64,000 nt of DNA, taken from contig NC_009420.2 of assembly GCF_000002875.2 (NCBI RefSeq), positions 1,526,951 through 1,590,950 of the forward strand, written 5' to 3'. This DNA comes from Leishmania infantum JPCM5. Taxonomy: Eukaryota > Euglenozoa > Kinetoplastea > Trypanosomatida > Trypanosomatidae. The notes beneath the pieces are model-generated. The model was not told the origin of the DNA. It saw only the letters and a list, made by a program, of their open reading frames with translations, and made no database searches. The translations under genes and the position numbers were made by a program. Below are positions 28,052 through 38,436 of the stretch, in pieces. The stretch's first letter is position 1, and the number at the start of each line of letters is the position of its first letter.

Positions 28052-29653
28052 ATGCAGGCAGCAGTCAGGATGGAGGCAGGCACACACTTTATTTTCCAGT
28101 ACTCCACTCGTGAGGGTTACTCTTGCCTAGAGCGGGATGTGGTGTCCGGCAACTACTCGCTCATTACCCCTGCGTATGGTTGCAGCCTTGTCAAGGCCGT
28201 GCTTAGTGCGTTGGAAGATGCCGCCGCTCACGCGCCGGTGGAGATCGACGCCACGGTGAAGATCCAATCGACATTTCGAATGTATCAGCAGCGGAAGGCA
28301 TTCTTGATGTTGCGGCATCACGCCCGCCTCATTCAGCGCGTGTATCGCGGCTACGCAACGCGTAAGCGCCTTAACATGGAGCGGGCGACAGTGAGACAGA
28401 TGACCTACCTACAAACGGTTTTCGACATGTTCGCTACGCGGATTCAGGCATGTTACCGTGGTTACCAGAGTCGCAAAACAAGGTCGAACTACTACGCACA
28501 GCAAGCGTACCTGAATGTGGTAATAGCACGCTCGTCAGAGGTGCTTGCACAGGCACTTAGCACTCAAATAGAGCAGGACGGCTTGCGCAGCGCGGAGGCA
28601 AAGCGCGCGCGCGACCTCTCCTATGCCCACCGCACGGCCCACATGCACTACATGGTGTCGACCTGTAGTGTTCCCAGTGTGTATCAACCTTTTGCGGCGC
28701 CTTCGACGGCAAATCAGTCTACGCCGAACACCTCGCACACTTGCAGGGAGGTACGCGGCCACAGTGAGGAGTGTAGCTTGGTGAGCCCGATACCACCCGC
28801 CGTGAAGTCGGCTGGGGAGGGTTCCGACGGCTGCGCCACAAATGATAAGCTGATGGCGCGGGCCGCCGCCTACGCCTCAGGTCAAAAGCTGGAGGACGAC
28901 ATTCGGCGCCACGCCCGTGCAGCACGTTTGGAGCGCAACACTGTCAAGGCTAAAGCAAGCCACGGTCCAGCCGACCTCACTGTTCCCGCAACGGCTTCAT
29001 CCCCGTCGCCCTACAAGATGATCGCGGCGGGGCCAGAGACGGAGGGGGCTTCAGTGAGCGCGACATCTCAGGCTTCAGGCACACGATTGCCAGCGTTGAC
29101 GCCTTCGCAGCCTGCGCAGCGCAGTCATCCGGTCAACTCTACCGCTCCAGCGGCGACAGCGACGGTGCCGTGGGAGGTCTCGTCAGCCCGTCCGCCGCAG
29201 AAACTGCTCGTACCTCGAGTACCTCCTCTCACAGGTCCATCTTTCAGCCAGACGGCGCCGCCGGCTACATCTTCTCGCACAACTCGAGCCGGCCGAAAGC
29301 CCCGCAAAGCGCAACAGGCTGCTGAGGATGACAGCTTTCACGCCGCTGGAACGGCTGCCGTCCCAACTGCTGGGCCGGCTCCCTCCGCAGCCAGCATCGA
29401 CCCATCGATGTCACGCGCTGCCGTCTCGTCTTTCCACCGCCGCTTCGCCGTAAAGCGGCATGACTGTCTAGAGCATCAGCTGAGCATCGCCAACGGAGTT
29501 GTGAGCGATGGCAACGGCTCGCGTGCCTTGAGTAGCGCTCTGTTGTCAGCGAAGGAGGATGCAGCCGTACAACGTAGCGTCGACCACAAGGTGATGCAGG
29601 GGCTGCACGGCGATGCCATATTCAAGGTGTCCGCACGGCGAGGGGTGCAATAG
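28052..29653 (+). CDS. SPATA17-like IQ-motif axonemal protein
   Basis: 533-residue protein with three IQ motifs near the N-terminus: about 68-88 (VKIQSTFRMYQQRKAF), 91-111 (RLIQRVYRGYATRKRL) and 127-146 (TRIQACYRGYQSRKTR). Their spacing, the segment between the second and third (TVRQMTYLQTVFDMFA), and a following AHMHYMVSTCSVPSVYQPF block all match vertebrate SPATA17, where IQ motifs are followed by 'KMHYLLSTKQIPGIY'. IQ motifs bind calmodulin or related EF-hand proteins; SPATA17 is a sperm-flagellum/ciliary axoneme protein. A flagellar role here is inferred. The last 300 residues are Pro/Ala/Ser-rich and probably disordered, longer than in vertebrates. Start is the first ATG after the acceptor; M7 is an alternative start. 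Confidence 0.75.
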   Translation: MQAAVRMEAGTHFIFQYSTREGYSCLERDVVSGNYSLITPAYGCSLVKAVLSALEDAAAHAPVEIDATVKIQSTFRMYQQRKAFLMLRHHARLIQRVYRGYATRKRLNMERATVRQMTYLQTVFDMFATRIQACYRGYQSRKTRSNYYAQQAYLNVVIARSSEVLAQALSTQIEQDGLRSAEAKRARDLSYAHRTAHMHYMVSTCSVPSVYQPFAAPSTANQSTPNTSHTCREVRGHSEECSLVSPIPPAVKSAGEGSDGCATNDKLMARAAAYASGQKLEDDIRRHARAARLERNTVKAKASHGPADLTVPATASSPSPYKMIAAGPETEGASVSATSQASGTRLPALTPSQPAQRSHPVNSTAPAATATVPWEVSSARPPQKLLVPRVPPLTGPSFSQTAPPATSSRTTRAGRKPRKAQQAAEDDSFHAAGTAAVPTAGPAPSAASIDPSMSRAAVSSFHRRFAVKRHDCLEHQLSIANGVVSDGNGSRALSSALLSAKEDAAVQRSVDHKVMQGLHGDAIFKVSARRGVQ

Positions 29654-30835
29654 GATGGCGGCGCAACCAGAGAGGTGGTGTGCGTATGTAGAAAAGTATC
29701 ACGAATGGTAGTGGTGATTCCTGACGGCCACACGGTTTCCTGAACGCTGAGCTGATTGGCGAAGGTTACAAAAATGCCGCATCCCGTCGCGTCTTCCGCT
29801 CATAAACCCCGCCACACACCTCCCCCGACGGAGCTTTTTTTCCTCATTCTGCGCTCACACATGTACAAAGATGACAGCTTTCTTTTTCGCCTTATTTTTT
29901 TCGTTGTTTTTGGCTTCCCTACTCAGTGACGGTTGATGGAGCCCCTCTGGTGCTTACCTATCGCCTCTGCTGTGTGTCTCTGTTTGTCGGCGTGTGTCCG
30001 GTATTGTGCACGCGGAAGAAACAAGAAGAAAAGAGCACTAAACGAAGACGAAGACACCGCTGGAAGCACACACAGCAGCTGTACCTGGCGTCACAGGGAG
30101 TGGGGAGACGCTCGTCCCTTCTGCTCCTGAGAGTTCAGCATCGCGGTAACCCTGAGCCGGCCACCGTCACCACCCCTTCGTCTACCGCGCTACGCCTCAG
30201 CAAAACTGGCAGTCGTGCACCAACAGCTGCATGCTCAGAAGTGGCGCACGTACTGGCGTGTGATGCTGGCCACGCGCCACGAACAACTTCAACCAAGAAG
30301 AATGAGTAGGAGGCGGAGGGGCACGCTCAAAGAAGACGTAAGGTGACCTGCTTCACCTCAGTGTGCTGGTGCGCTCCAGCTGTTCATTTTCAGTCTCCTC
30401 TATCAGGCCGCTATTTTCGCGTAAGCACAGACGCTTCCACCCCACGCCGTCCCCAAGCACCACAAAAGCCCCAATTGCGACTTATTTGTATCGAGCTCTC
30501 TGTCTTCTTCCTTTCGTACTTTGGTGCTCCCTTTCTAGCATCCACTGCTCGGCTGTCAAAGTAAACACACGCACACGCACGCACACACACACACACACGT
30601 GCAGACCAACGCGCGTGAGGAAAAGAGCGGCACATCGCGGCAGACAGAGACGTTCATAGCACAACGCTGGGCTCTCAGTCGCGTTTACTCTTCCTAGATT
30701 TCGAACAGCAAACCCCTCCCTCTCCCTTCCTCCCTTGGTCTTGTCTCTCGACGGGCAGCAAGGCGTCTGCCTGAGCAGCTCATCCGTCACCCTTTCCCTT
30801 ATCCTGTTCCCCAACGTTTCTCGATCAGGAAAGAA
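29654..30835 (+). other. Intergenic spacer
   Basis: Non-coding, with T-rich tracts around 29878-29912 and a (CA)n tract at 30564-30598; no RNA gene recognised. Confidence 0.6.
30791..30828 (+). promoter_or_regulatory. Predicted spliced-leader acceptor
   Basis: C/T-rich tract 30791-30822 followed by gatcAG at 30827-30828, 7 nt before the ATG at 30836. Confidence 0.55.
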
Positions 30836-32134
30836 ATGCGGTGTATATTCCATCGCTCCTATGAGTCGACGGACCTTCTCACGGACTGCACGGTGGCCGT
30901 GCAGCAACTAATGGGTAGCCGTTCGCTGCTGCCGCCCTCTCCGACAGCCGACGAACTGCTACAGCTTCTACATGAGTCTGGCCACCCCTGCACTTCATCG
31001 ACGGCGCCGGATAGCAACATGGGGGTGCTCGGCTGGCCGCCAGCGTCCTTCTCGGCCTCGAGCATCAAGTGCAAGTGTCCTACGAGCAGGCGTGTGGCGA
31101 GCAGTTTTGCCGCTGCTGGGGCTCATTCGATGCTGGGTGAGATGCTGCAGTTTTTCGCTGAGGCAGTGACGCGCCTCTTCACGACCGGTGTGGCCGATCC
31201 GTCCGTGCGCGCGTTTCCTTCAGAGTGGGATCGTCGCCTGCATGCACCGGCGGCTGCGTCTCTGCGCCAGCACCACCTCTATGAGCTACAGGGCTTCAGC
31301 ACGCTGTTCACCTACATCTGGGGTCAGGTGGCTACGTCTTTGCCACTTTTGCGAGAGCAACACGGAGAGGAGAAGGCCCTGATAGAGTCTACAGAGCGCG
31401 ACATAGCGTCGTCGACCTCGCTGGCGATGAGGTCTACTTGCGGCTCAAGTGCGAAGAGTCCAGCGGCGCAGCAGCCACCGCCCCGTCTTCCGCTGTCTGC
31501 GTCAGCCGCCGCAGCGCACCAGGCCCAGCCCTTTCATCGGGCAGCGAGAAAGAACGGCAGTGGCGGTCTTCAAAGCGAAAGCGCTTCAGCGCATGCGCGC
31601 CCACTCCTTTCACTCACTCCTGCGGCCCTGCATCTTCCAAATGCTGCGACGGCACCCACCTACTGCCGAGGAAAGCGGCAGAAAGACGGCCCTATCTCTG
31701 CGGTGCCGAGTCGATCGGCAGCACAGCCGCCGACTCTAGCTGTGCTTCAGCACGCTCTGACAGTGCAAGCGAGGGCGCAGGGACCATTTCTGCCCTCGAT
31801 TCCGCCCGAAGGGCTTGTGCCGTCATCAGGCGCTCGAAAGGTCGAGGGGCCGCACCCGGAGAACGCCGGCGCGGCAAACGACTATGCAAAGCATTCGCTG
31901 GCATCGGTGTCGTCTAATTCTAACGCGACAGCATCGCACCTCGCATCAGCACGGATATTGTCGGTCGAGCAGGCGATGCAGCTGGACCGTCAGCGTGAAC
32001 TGCAAAGAAAACTAGGAGTCCGCCGAGTGCGCAACTACGCCGCCGAGGATGACATGCGCAACTACCTTGAAAACTATCAGGCTAATATGCGGAGCGTGTT
32101 AGAGGGAGACGATGTGGCAGAAGATGGCACGTAG
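30836..32134 (+). CDS. Hypothetical protein, 432 residues
   Basis: I do not recognise this protein. The ordered part seems to be residues about 95-185, a predominantly helical segment (MLGEMLQFFAEAVTRLF... LYELQGFSTLFTYIWGQV). It is followed by about 190 low-complexity residues rich in Ala/Ser/Pro. A charged, helical C-terminus comes last (EQAMQLDRQRELQRKLGVRR and NYLENYQANMRSVL). No signal peptide, membrane span or catalytic motif is evident. The first ATG lies 7 nt after a good acceptor, which supports both the start and coding status. Flanked by a SPATA17-like gene and a GH31-like gene, but neighbours in such units say nothing about function. Confidence 0.75.
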   Translation: MRCIFHRSYESTDLLTDCTVAVQQLMGSRSLLPPSPTADELLQLLHESGHPCTSSTAPDSNMGVLGWPPASFSASSIKCKCPTSRRVASSFAAAGAHSMLGEMLQFFAEAVTRLFTTGVADPSVRAFPSEWDRRLHAPAAASLRQHHLYELQGFSTLFTYIWGQVATSLPLLREQHGEEKALIESTERDIASSTSLAMRSTCGSSAKSPAAQQPPPRLPLSASAAAAHQAQPFHRAARKNGSGGLQSESASAHARPLLSLTPAALHLPNAATAPTYCRGKRQKDGPISAVPSRSAAQPPTLAVLQHALTVQARAQGPFLPSIPPEGLVPSSGARKVEGPHPENAGAANDYAKHSLASVSSNSNATASHLASARILSVEQAMQLDRQRELQRKLGVRRVRNYAAEDDMRNYLENYQANMRSVLEGDDVAEDGT

Positions 32135-34014
32135 TGGGAGTATCGCAGCGATCTCTTTTTTTGAGGAGGAGGGGGTGAGTTTCAGTACTTCCACTCGCAC
32201 GCGCATCTGCTGCTATTCGCTCAGCTGCACCAGCGTCGAACTCTGCTCGCTCTGATTCTTCTTTGTTGTTGTGCCTCTACATGATGTAAACTACAGAGCC
32301 AAACGGCTGCGAGGGGAGGGAGGGCTGACGATGGCTGTGCTTGCGTTTCGTGTGACACCTGCTTCTCCTCTTTCCTCTCTCATCCACTACAACCCCTTCC
32401 CTTCTTCACGCCTCTCTTCTTGCCTTTAGTGGATGAAAGCTCCCCTGATGACGGGGGACGCCTCATCGCGTGGCATCAGAGCCCAGCGCCCACTCTTTGT
32501 GGGGAGGCCAAGCAGCCTGCAGCCTGCCCTCGGGTGCGGCTGCGGTGTCTTGGCGCTGACGGACAGTTCTAGGCTGGCGCGGAGCCGAAGAGACGTGCGG
32601 TCATGATGACCCTTTTACCAGCTCACTAAGAACCGTGTCGGCGATTCAGAAAACATATCCCCCACCTGCTCTGTGTGCAGTTGCGTGGAAGTGGGTCTGA
32701 ACGACGCCAAACGGTGTTCGTTGGCCCTTTTCCCGAACCTAGCTGCACTGCAACAGAGGCCGATGAGCTGTGACTGTGTGCACGTCTATTTGGTGGCGTG
32801 TACCTGGTCGAAATGGGCCTGCAAAAAGAGCAAAACAACAATAAAAGTGCACTGTGTGATCGCCGAGAGAAGCACCGGTGAAAGCACGCCCATGGCGCAG
32901 AAGATACTCGTACAACGTCGCGCGTGTGTGACGAAGAGGAATAGAACGACGCTCACAAAAAAGAAGCCAACAACCCTGGTACGCATTCACACCCTCTGTG
33001 TGCCTGTGGCTCGCTAGGGGTGATGGACGACTTCGGTGCGCACGTGCCATTGATGCCTGGCTGCAACGTGCCTTTCGTTATCTTGGCTGGGAAAGGGCTC
33101 TGCAGCATCAAGCGCACACCTGTACAGGGGCATGGGCCCTTTGCCGCCGCCCTCAACTGCACTGCACCTTATCCTCGAGCTGGTAGCATTGCCCTCGTGT
33201 TCACGTTTCTCTCTTTTATCGCTCGCAGCGTACTAGACTTCTCTGCACTCCTTCTCCTTATCCCTCTCTTCTTTTCTCACGTCTGCGGCCGCCGGTTTCC
33301 AGTGTGTGAAGTGGCGCGGGTGCATTAGACCTTATTTTTTTTCTCCTCTCCGCTGCTCTTGGCGATCTAGTGCGTATACGCGTTCGTGGCGTGGATTTCA
33401 CAAGGAACGTTTGTAGAAGCACTTCCGTCCCCCAGCATACTCACAAGAGGAAGTTGCCCTCAGAACAGCATGACGGCAGGTGCCAAGCCAACCGACTTGC
33501 TCTTCTTGCTTCGCTTTCCGCCTCTGTATTGTTTGCCGTGTTCGACATATCCTCAGCAGCACTGTGCTGTGTGCCTGAGTGCGCTACGCGCGCTTCTTTG
33601 TTCTCACGTCGTTGTCGCTGCGCTTTTCAGCCGCAGTCTTCTCGTTTTTCCTCCTGTTCTTACTCTTCTCATCATTTCGTGGCGTTCTCTGTATGTCGTT
33701 CAGTTGTATGCGTAACTCTGGCTGCGAGTGTCTTGACGTGTGCGCGCGACCTTATTTAGTGTTCGGCACTCTTTGGTCGTCCGCACCCTCTGCGCATTCC
33801 TTTTAGGACTCGCTCCTCCCGATGATGTTGACGGTTGGTGTTGTCGTTGCTTCTCTCTCAGTCTGTCTGTCCGTGTGTACCCTTCTCTCTTTACTCGTGC
33901 TTCTCCCTCCCTACTAATCACTCCCTCTCGTGGTCTTCCTGAACGGATTGCGCGAGTATTACGGACACACACGTATGCGAACTCGGAAGGGCACTGCGGA
34001 GTAGCGGGTCTCTG
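32135..34014 (+). other. Long intergenic spacer with a compositionally odd middle
   Basis: About 1.9 kb, no supportable gene. 32440-33190 is less pyrimidine-biased than other spacers, with a GC-rich block (32480-32600) followed by A-rich patches (32820-32980); I list it as a possible retroposon remnant. Downstream, 33200-33930 is typical T/C-rich leader with acceptors such as ctctcAG at 33860-33861. Confidence 0.5.
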
Positions 34015-37000
34015 ATGGCGAAGCGCCCTTTTGGCTTTCGCGGGGTGCGCTGCTGGCGTACGCGGCGCCTTCTTCTCCGCACTCCCCTCGCACTCGCTGT
34101 CCTTGTAGCTGTCAGCCTCGTCGCGGTGTTGTGGTTTTCTGCCGACGAGAATACAGGCGTGTCGGAGATACCGAGTGAGCGCCACTTTTTTCCGCCGGCA
34201 AAGCACGACGCAAACGACGAGGGCGAAGAGGTCGATGCCGACGGCAAGATCGCGTTTCGCCGGCCCTCCTCCGTTTCTACGAAGACACTTGCTCCTGCAG
34301 AAGAGACGCGAAACGGCGTAGGCACGGTCTGGTTCAGCCCCAATACCAGCAATTTTCTCGATCGCAACACGTCGCGGCTGCACTCCATCTTCACCTCTGC
34401 CGGCAAGGTACGTGTTGCTCTTCCGTTCGGCGTCCACGCAGACACCGGTGCATTTGTGGCGCAGAAGCCGCGGCTGTTTGCATTCATAGCATCATGGAAC
34501 ACCTATGAACGTGCACTGAAGGCGCGTGGCGAACAGAGCGCCGCTTCTGCCGCCGTCGCAGATTTTAACGAGGAGCTGCAGGCTTTTGCGCGGAGAAGAG
34601 TAGCGCCCGTGAAGCATGTTGAGGTGCGTCTGTTGCGACAGCGTGCATCACGAAGTACGTGGGCAACTGAGACGGAGACCGCGCTGCCCATCGTCGGCAT
34701 CCTTCCTCGCGAATCGACGACGCTAGTGTCCGCAGAGGAGTTGCTCGTGAAAAGTGCTGTGGACCAGGAAGGCTTCGCGCCTTTGGTGGCGGCGGTACAG
34801 CCAGGCAGTGATAACAAGGAGTCGACTGTCGTAGGCATCGACACGCGCTTGCGCGTGTCGGCAGCCAAAGGGCTCGGCGGTGGTGCAAACCGCGGTGCAG
34901 GCGGTAGCACCTCTCTGCTACCCTTCCCCTTACTAGAGTTGAGCAGCGTTCCTCGGCGCCGCGCCACGTCTTCGGCATCCGCCACGCCGGCGAGCCCCGA
35001 TACTTCCCCCGCGACAGCGCTGTTGAAGTGGCGCACCAGCCGCATGACGGCGTCGGCCAGCGGCGAGGCACTGGAGATCACCCTCGACATTGCCCATCCC
35101 AGTCGTTCAAGCTCAGATGGCCCGTTGCGTGCAGAGGAGAACGAGAGGACTCGTCCGGGAGCCCGAGACGACACTAACGCCGCTGCCCTTGAGGCCACCG
35201 TGTGCAGTGCGCGTCTTGTTCGCCTCTATGGCTTCAGTCCTTCCTTCTCGTCGGCTCACACTCACGGCGGCTCTGTCGATGTCAGCTCGGCGGTGGCGGC
35301 AGGCGGGCTCAACTTGATTCCGTTGAACATGTCCGAGGAGGTAGAGCTGATGGTCGGTGGCGAAATGCAGCTGCCGTCTGGAGACGCACGGCTGAACGGC
35401 GTTGTACCCCTTCTCTACCTGGAGCTCTCCAGCAACAGTGCTGCAGACAGGCAGCAGGGCGCTGCGACAGCTGGACGCCAAACGGTGGGGCTGCTATGGC
35501 TGCACCCTGGCTCCTTTTTTGTCTCCACCGTGACTTTGCCTAACCCCACCGCCGGCCACGAGCCACAATGCACGTGCGTACGGCTGCGCGGCACCGCCGG
35601 CGCTACCGGGCTGTATCTGCTTCCGGGGCCGACGCCGGTGGAGGTGCTTCGCCAGTACTACACTCTCACCGGGTTCCCCACCCTTCCTCCACGATTTCTC
35701 TTGGGGTATCATCACGGCTTACGAGGCGCCGTCGCTACCACACAACAGGCCGCCGAGGACCTTAGTGAAGCCTTTCGAAGCGCCGGTGCACCGCTGGACA
35801 GTGTGTGGCTCACTGACCCCGCAGTGGCGGCGGGCGATACTCCGTTCACGTGGAACCGCTCCCGCTTCCCGGATCCGCTGGCGCTGCAGTCGAACTTGTG
35901 GTACCGGGGCCGACGCTACGTGGTTTTGCGCAGTGTCCCCACCGTCCCGATAACGACTCGCTCTCCGTTGCTGCTCGAGGGCCGCCGCGGGGGCCTTTTT
36001 GTATCTCTGAGCGCCGCGGACACGGCGGGGTGGCCGGTGCTCAGCATGGATGGGGTGCCGAGCCACGTCGTCGACTTTTACAACCCGGCAGCACGCAAGT
36101 GGTACGGCGGCATGCTCAAGTACCGGCGCTACGTCGGCTCCTCAAACCACACGTTCATCAGCCTTCAGCATAGCGGGCCCACCGTGCTGTCGAGTGCGGC
36201 GCCGCCCCAGGGGAAGGAGGCACTGCTGTGTCTGCCACCTGGCTTGCGGGCCAGAGGCGAGCAGCTGCCGATGGACGTGGGTCACTATGGCGGCGTTCAC
36301 CATCGTCAAGTGCATCAGCTGCTTACCGTGCACTTTGTGCGTGCGACACACGATGGCATGCTGCGTCGGACTCGCTATCGCCGACGCGCTTTGACGTTCA
36401 CCGAGAGCTACTTCGTTGGCACGCAGCGGTACGCGGTGGTGCGGGTGGAGACGCGGCCGCGGTGCGCTAGCGGCGTGCGTCCCGATTCGGCTGCGATTCT
36501 GACGGAGGCGTGGCGCGCTCTTCAGACAGCCGTGCATCAGTGTACGCAGCTGGGAGCACTCGGCATTCCCTTTAGCGGCGCTAACCTCGCGGATGGTCTT
36601 GTGTCGCGTTTGCTGTTGCTGCAGCTGGCGAAGTCAGCGAGCACCACTGCGACACTCACCGCCCCTCTGGCAGGCGTTGCAGGCGAAGGTGGCGGCGACG
36701 GCGGCGCCGTGGGCGCGAATGGCGAGCTGACGGCACCGCCTGCTCTGTCGCCAGGCGCTATGGAGGAGATGGAGCAGCTTCTGGTACGGTGGTACCAAGC
36801 AGGCGTCTTCTTTGGTGCGATGTACGCCGAAGAGTCAGCGGCGGCAGTCGACGCGACAGACACTGGTGCTGTTGTTTCATTGCAGCCGTCAGCGACGGGT
36901 CCGTGGTGGATGCGGCTGCCTGTCACCGCGGCCACTCGCAAAGCCATCCACGCTAACCTCCACGCCCGGTATGCGCTGCTGCCCTACTTCTACACTGCCG

Positions 37001-38436
37001 CCTATCACGCTAGCGAGGAAGGGGCTATCTTCCTGGCACCGTTGGCGTTCACCTCGTCGGAGGCATCGCCGCTCAGCCAGAAGACGGCCATGCCGACCTG
37101 CTACGCTGCAGGTAGTGCTTTGATTGTGTGCCCTGTCACTCAACCTGTGCATCCCCCGCGAGATACATCGAGGAGCGACGGCACTCGCAGCGCAGACTGT
37201 AAGGGCTTTTTCGACTTGTGGACAGGAGCGTGGCATAGCGCCGCTTTTTCTGTTGCGAAACACGCGTCGTGGTGGGAAGGAGCGGCACAATATTCCGCGC
37301 AGAATCGCGCACTGGCTTCTGAGGAGCTCGGGTGGTTGGCGGCCGACGACGCCGTCCCCCTCCAAGATCTTCCCGTGGCGACGTCTCTTGCGCCTGTGCT
37401 GCTACGCAGTGGACACATTGTGGCGACTCAAAACGTTGCCGCCTCTCGGGTGAACAGCACACACATAGGGAACGGCGAAGTCGTCGGTGACGCGCACGCG
37501 CCGTACAGCACGCACGTGGGGGCAAATTGGACCCTCACCGTGGCACTGCCGCCTTTGCCAGCCGCGCAAGATGTTGCCACCCCATCGCCGGTGCTTCTCG
37601 CCGAAGGTGACGTCTTCTGGGACGAAGGTAGCCACAACAGCCAGCACAGGCCTCCAACCATGAAGCCCGGTTCCTCGGTGCCGCCGGATATGCCCCACAT
37701 CCCGGCAAATGTACACCACTGCGCGCTGCACATGAAGTGCCTCTACGAAGGAGCAGAGACATTGGAGGAGACGGCGCGACTGACGGTGGAAGTGGCACAG
37801 ACGTCCGAATCGTGCGCGGAGGCGTTGGCAGAACTCGTGTCGCACTGGAACGAGGAGCCGCAGGGGTTCGCCGAGCGCCTGGCGAACGCAAAGGCGCACA
37901 GAGACGCGCGACTTCATGAGCTGAAAGTGCTGCAGAACGAGCAGGAAGACAAGGGCCTGCGTGGTGGCAGAGGTGGGGCAACCGACTATCCTGACGCTTC
38001 GGCGCTTAAAGGCGAAGACCTGAGAGGACTCCACTTGCCTAACGCACACGACGAAGCCACGCGCAACGATATTTGGGCGTCGCATCTCCTTCAGCGTCTC
38101 CGTTTTCTCTTTCAGCGCGGAGAGGATGCGGCACGCCTCTCACCGAGATCGTCTACATCTCGAGCGACGACAGTTTTCGTAGAGCGGCGCAGTAGCACTG
38201 GCGGCACGCCAGGCGCGCAGGCGGATGAAGAGAGTGCTGTGAGAGCAAGTGTTCGTGCGTCCCACGACATGCCTGACACACACGTGGTTCTCGTGCATCT
38301 GATTTCTGATGTGCAGGAGGAAGGGACAGCAGGGTCGGTGTTTGGCGCCCGTAAAGTCGTGCTCGCAGACGGCTCTGTCGGCGTTCGCGTGCCACCTCGC
38401 CACACGTGGAGGTTCACCTTTTCCCTGGTGAATTAG
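34015..38436 (+). CDS. GH31 (glucosidase II alpha-like) membrane-anchored protein, probable pseudoenzyme
   Basis: 1473 residues. Residues 15-42 are basic then hydrophobic (LLLRTPLALAVLVAVSLVAV), a type II signal anchor placing the bulk in the ER/Golgi lumen. The GH31 framework is visible: a beta region ending at LTGFPTLPPRFLLGYHHG, the barrel with DSVWLTDPAV, FTWNRSRFPDP and VVDFYNPAARKWYGGM, then HYGGVHHRQVHQL (757-769), YFVGTQRYAVVR (799-810), GIPFSGANLADG and LLPYFYTAAYHASEEG. The catalytic nucleophile motif (WNDMNEP in active enzymes) is replaced by FISLQHSGP (714-722), and the acid/base Asp region (W.GDN) by VETRPRC (811-817). Both catalytic carboxylates therefore appear missing. A roughly 300-residue extra C-terminal part contains a charged helix (about 1270-1310). 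Active glucosidase II trims glucose from N-glycans; this one may be a binding or regulatory relative. Confidence 0.75.
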   Translation: MAKRPFGFRGVRCWRTRRLLLRTPLALAVLVAVSLVAVLWFSADENTGVSEIPSERHFFPPAKHDANDEGEEVDADGKIAFRRPSSVSTKTLAPAEETRNGVGTVWFSPNTSNFLDRNTSRLHSIFTSAGKVRVALPFGVHADTGAFVAQKPRLFAFIASWNTYERALKARGEQSAASAAVADFNEELQAFARRRVAPVKHVEVRLLRQRASRSTWATETETALPIVGILPRESTTLVSAEELLVKSAVDQEGFAPLVAAVQPGSDNKESTVVGIDTRLRVSAAKGLGGGANRGAGGSTSLLPFPLLELSSVPRRRATSSASATPASPDTSPATALLKWRTSRMTASASGEALEITLDIAHPSRSSSDGPLRAEENERTRPGARDDTNAAALEATVCSARLVRLYGFSPSFSSAHTHGGSVDVSSAVAAGGLNLIPLNMSEEVELMVGGEMQLPSGDARLNGVVPLLYLELSSNSAADRQQGAATAGRQTVGLLWLHPGSFFVSTVTLPNPTAGHEPQCTCVRLRGTAGATGLYLLPGPTPVEVLRQYYTLTGFPTLPPRFLLGYHHGLRGAVATTQQAAEDLSEAFRSAGAPLDSVWLTDPAVAAGDTPFTWNRSRFPDPLALQSNLWYRGRRYVVLRSVPTVPITTRSPLLLEGRRGGLFVSLSAADTAGWPVLSMDGVPSHVVDFYNPAARKWYGGMLKYRRYVGSSNHTFISLQHSGPTVLSSAAPPQGKEALLCLPPGLRARGEQLPMDVGHYGGVHHRQVHQLLTVHFVRATHDGMLRRTRYRRRALTFTESYFVGTQRYAVVRVETRPRCASGVRPDSAAILTEAWRALQTAVHQCTQLGALGIPFSGANLADGLVSRLLLLQLAKSASTTATLTAPLAGVAGEGGGDGGAVGANGELTAPPALSPGAMEEMEQLLVRWYQAGVFFGAMYAEESAAAVDATDTGAVVSLQPSATGPWWMRLPVTAATRKAIHANLHARYALLPYFYTAAYHASEEGAIFLAPLAFTSSEASPLSQKTAMPTCYAAGSALIVCPVTQPVHPPRDTSRSDGTRSADCKGFFDLWTGAWHSAAFSVAKHASWWEGAAQYSAQNRALASEELGWLAADDAVPLQDLPVATSLAPVLLRSGHIVATQNVAASRVNSTHIGNGEVVGDAHAPYSTHVGANWTLTVALPPLPAAQDVATPSPVLLAEGDVFWDEGSHNSQHRPPTMKPGSSVPPDMPHIPANVHHCALHMKCLYEGAETLEETARLTVEVAQTSESCAEALAELVSHWNEEPQGFAERLANAKAHRDARLHELKVLQNEQEDKGLRGGRGGATDYPDASALKGEDLRGLHLPNAHDEATRNDIWASHLLQRLRFLFQRGEDAARLSPRSSTSRATTVFVERRSSTGGTPGAQADEESAVRASVRASHDMPDTHVVLVHLISDVQEEGTAGSVFGARKVVLADGSVGVRVPPRHTWRFTFSLVN

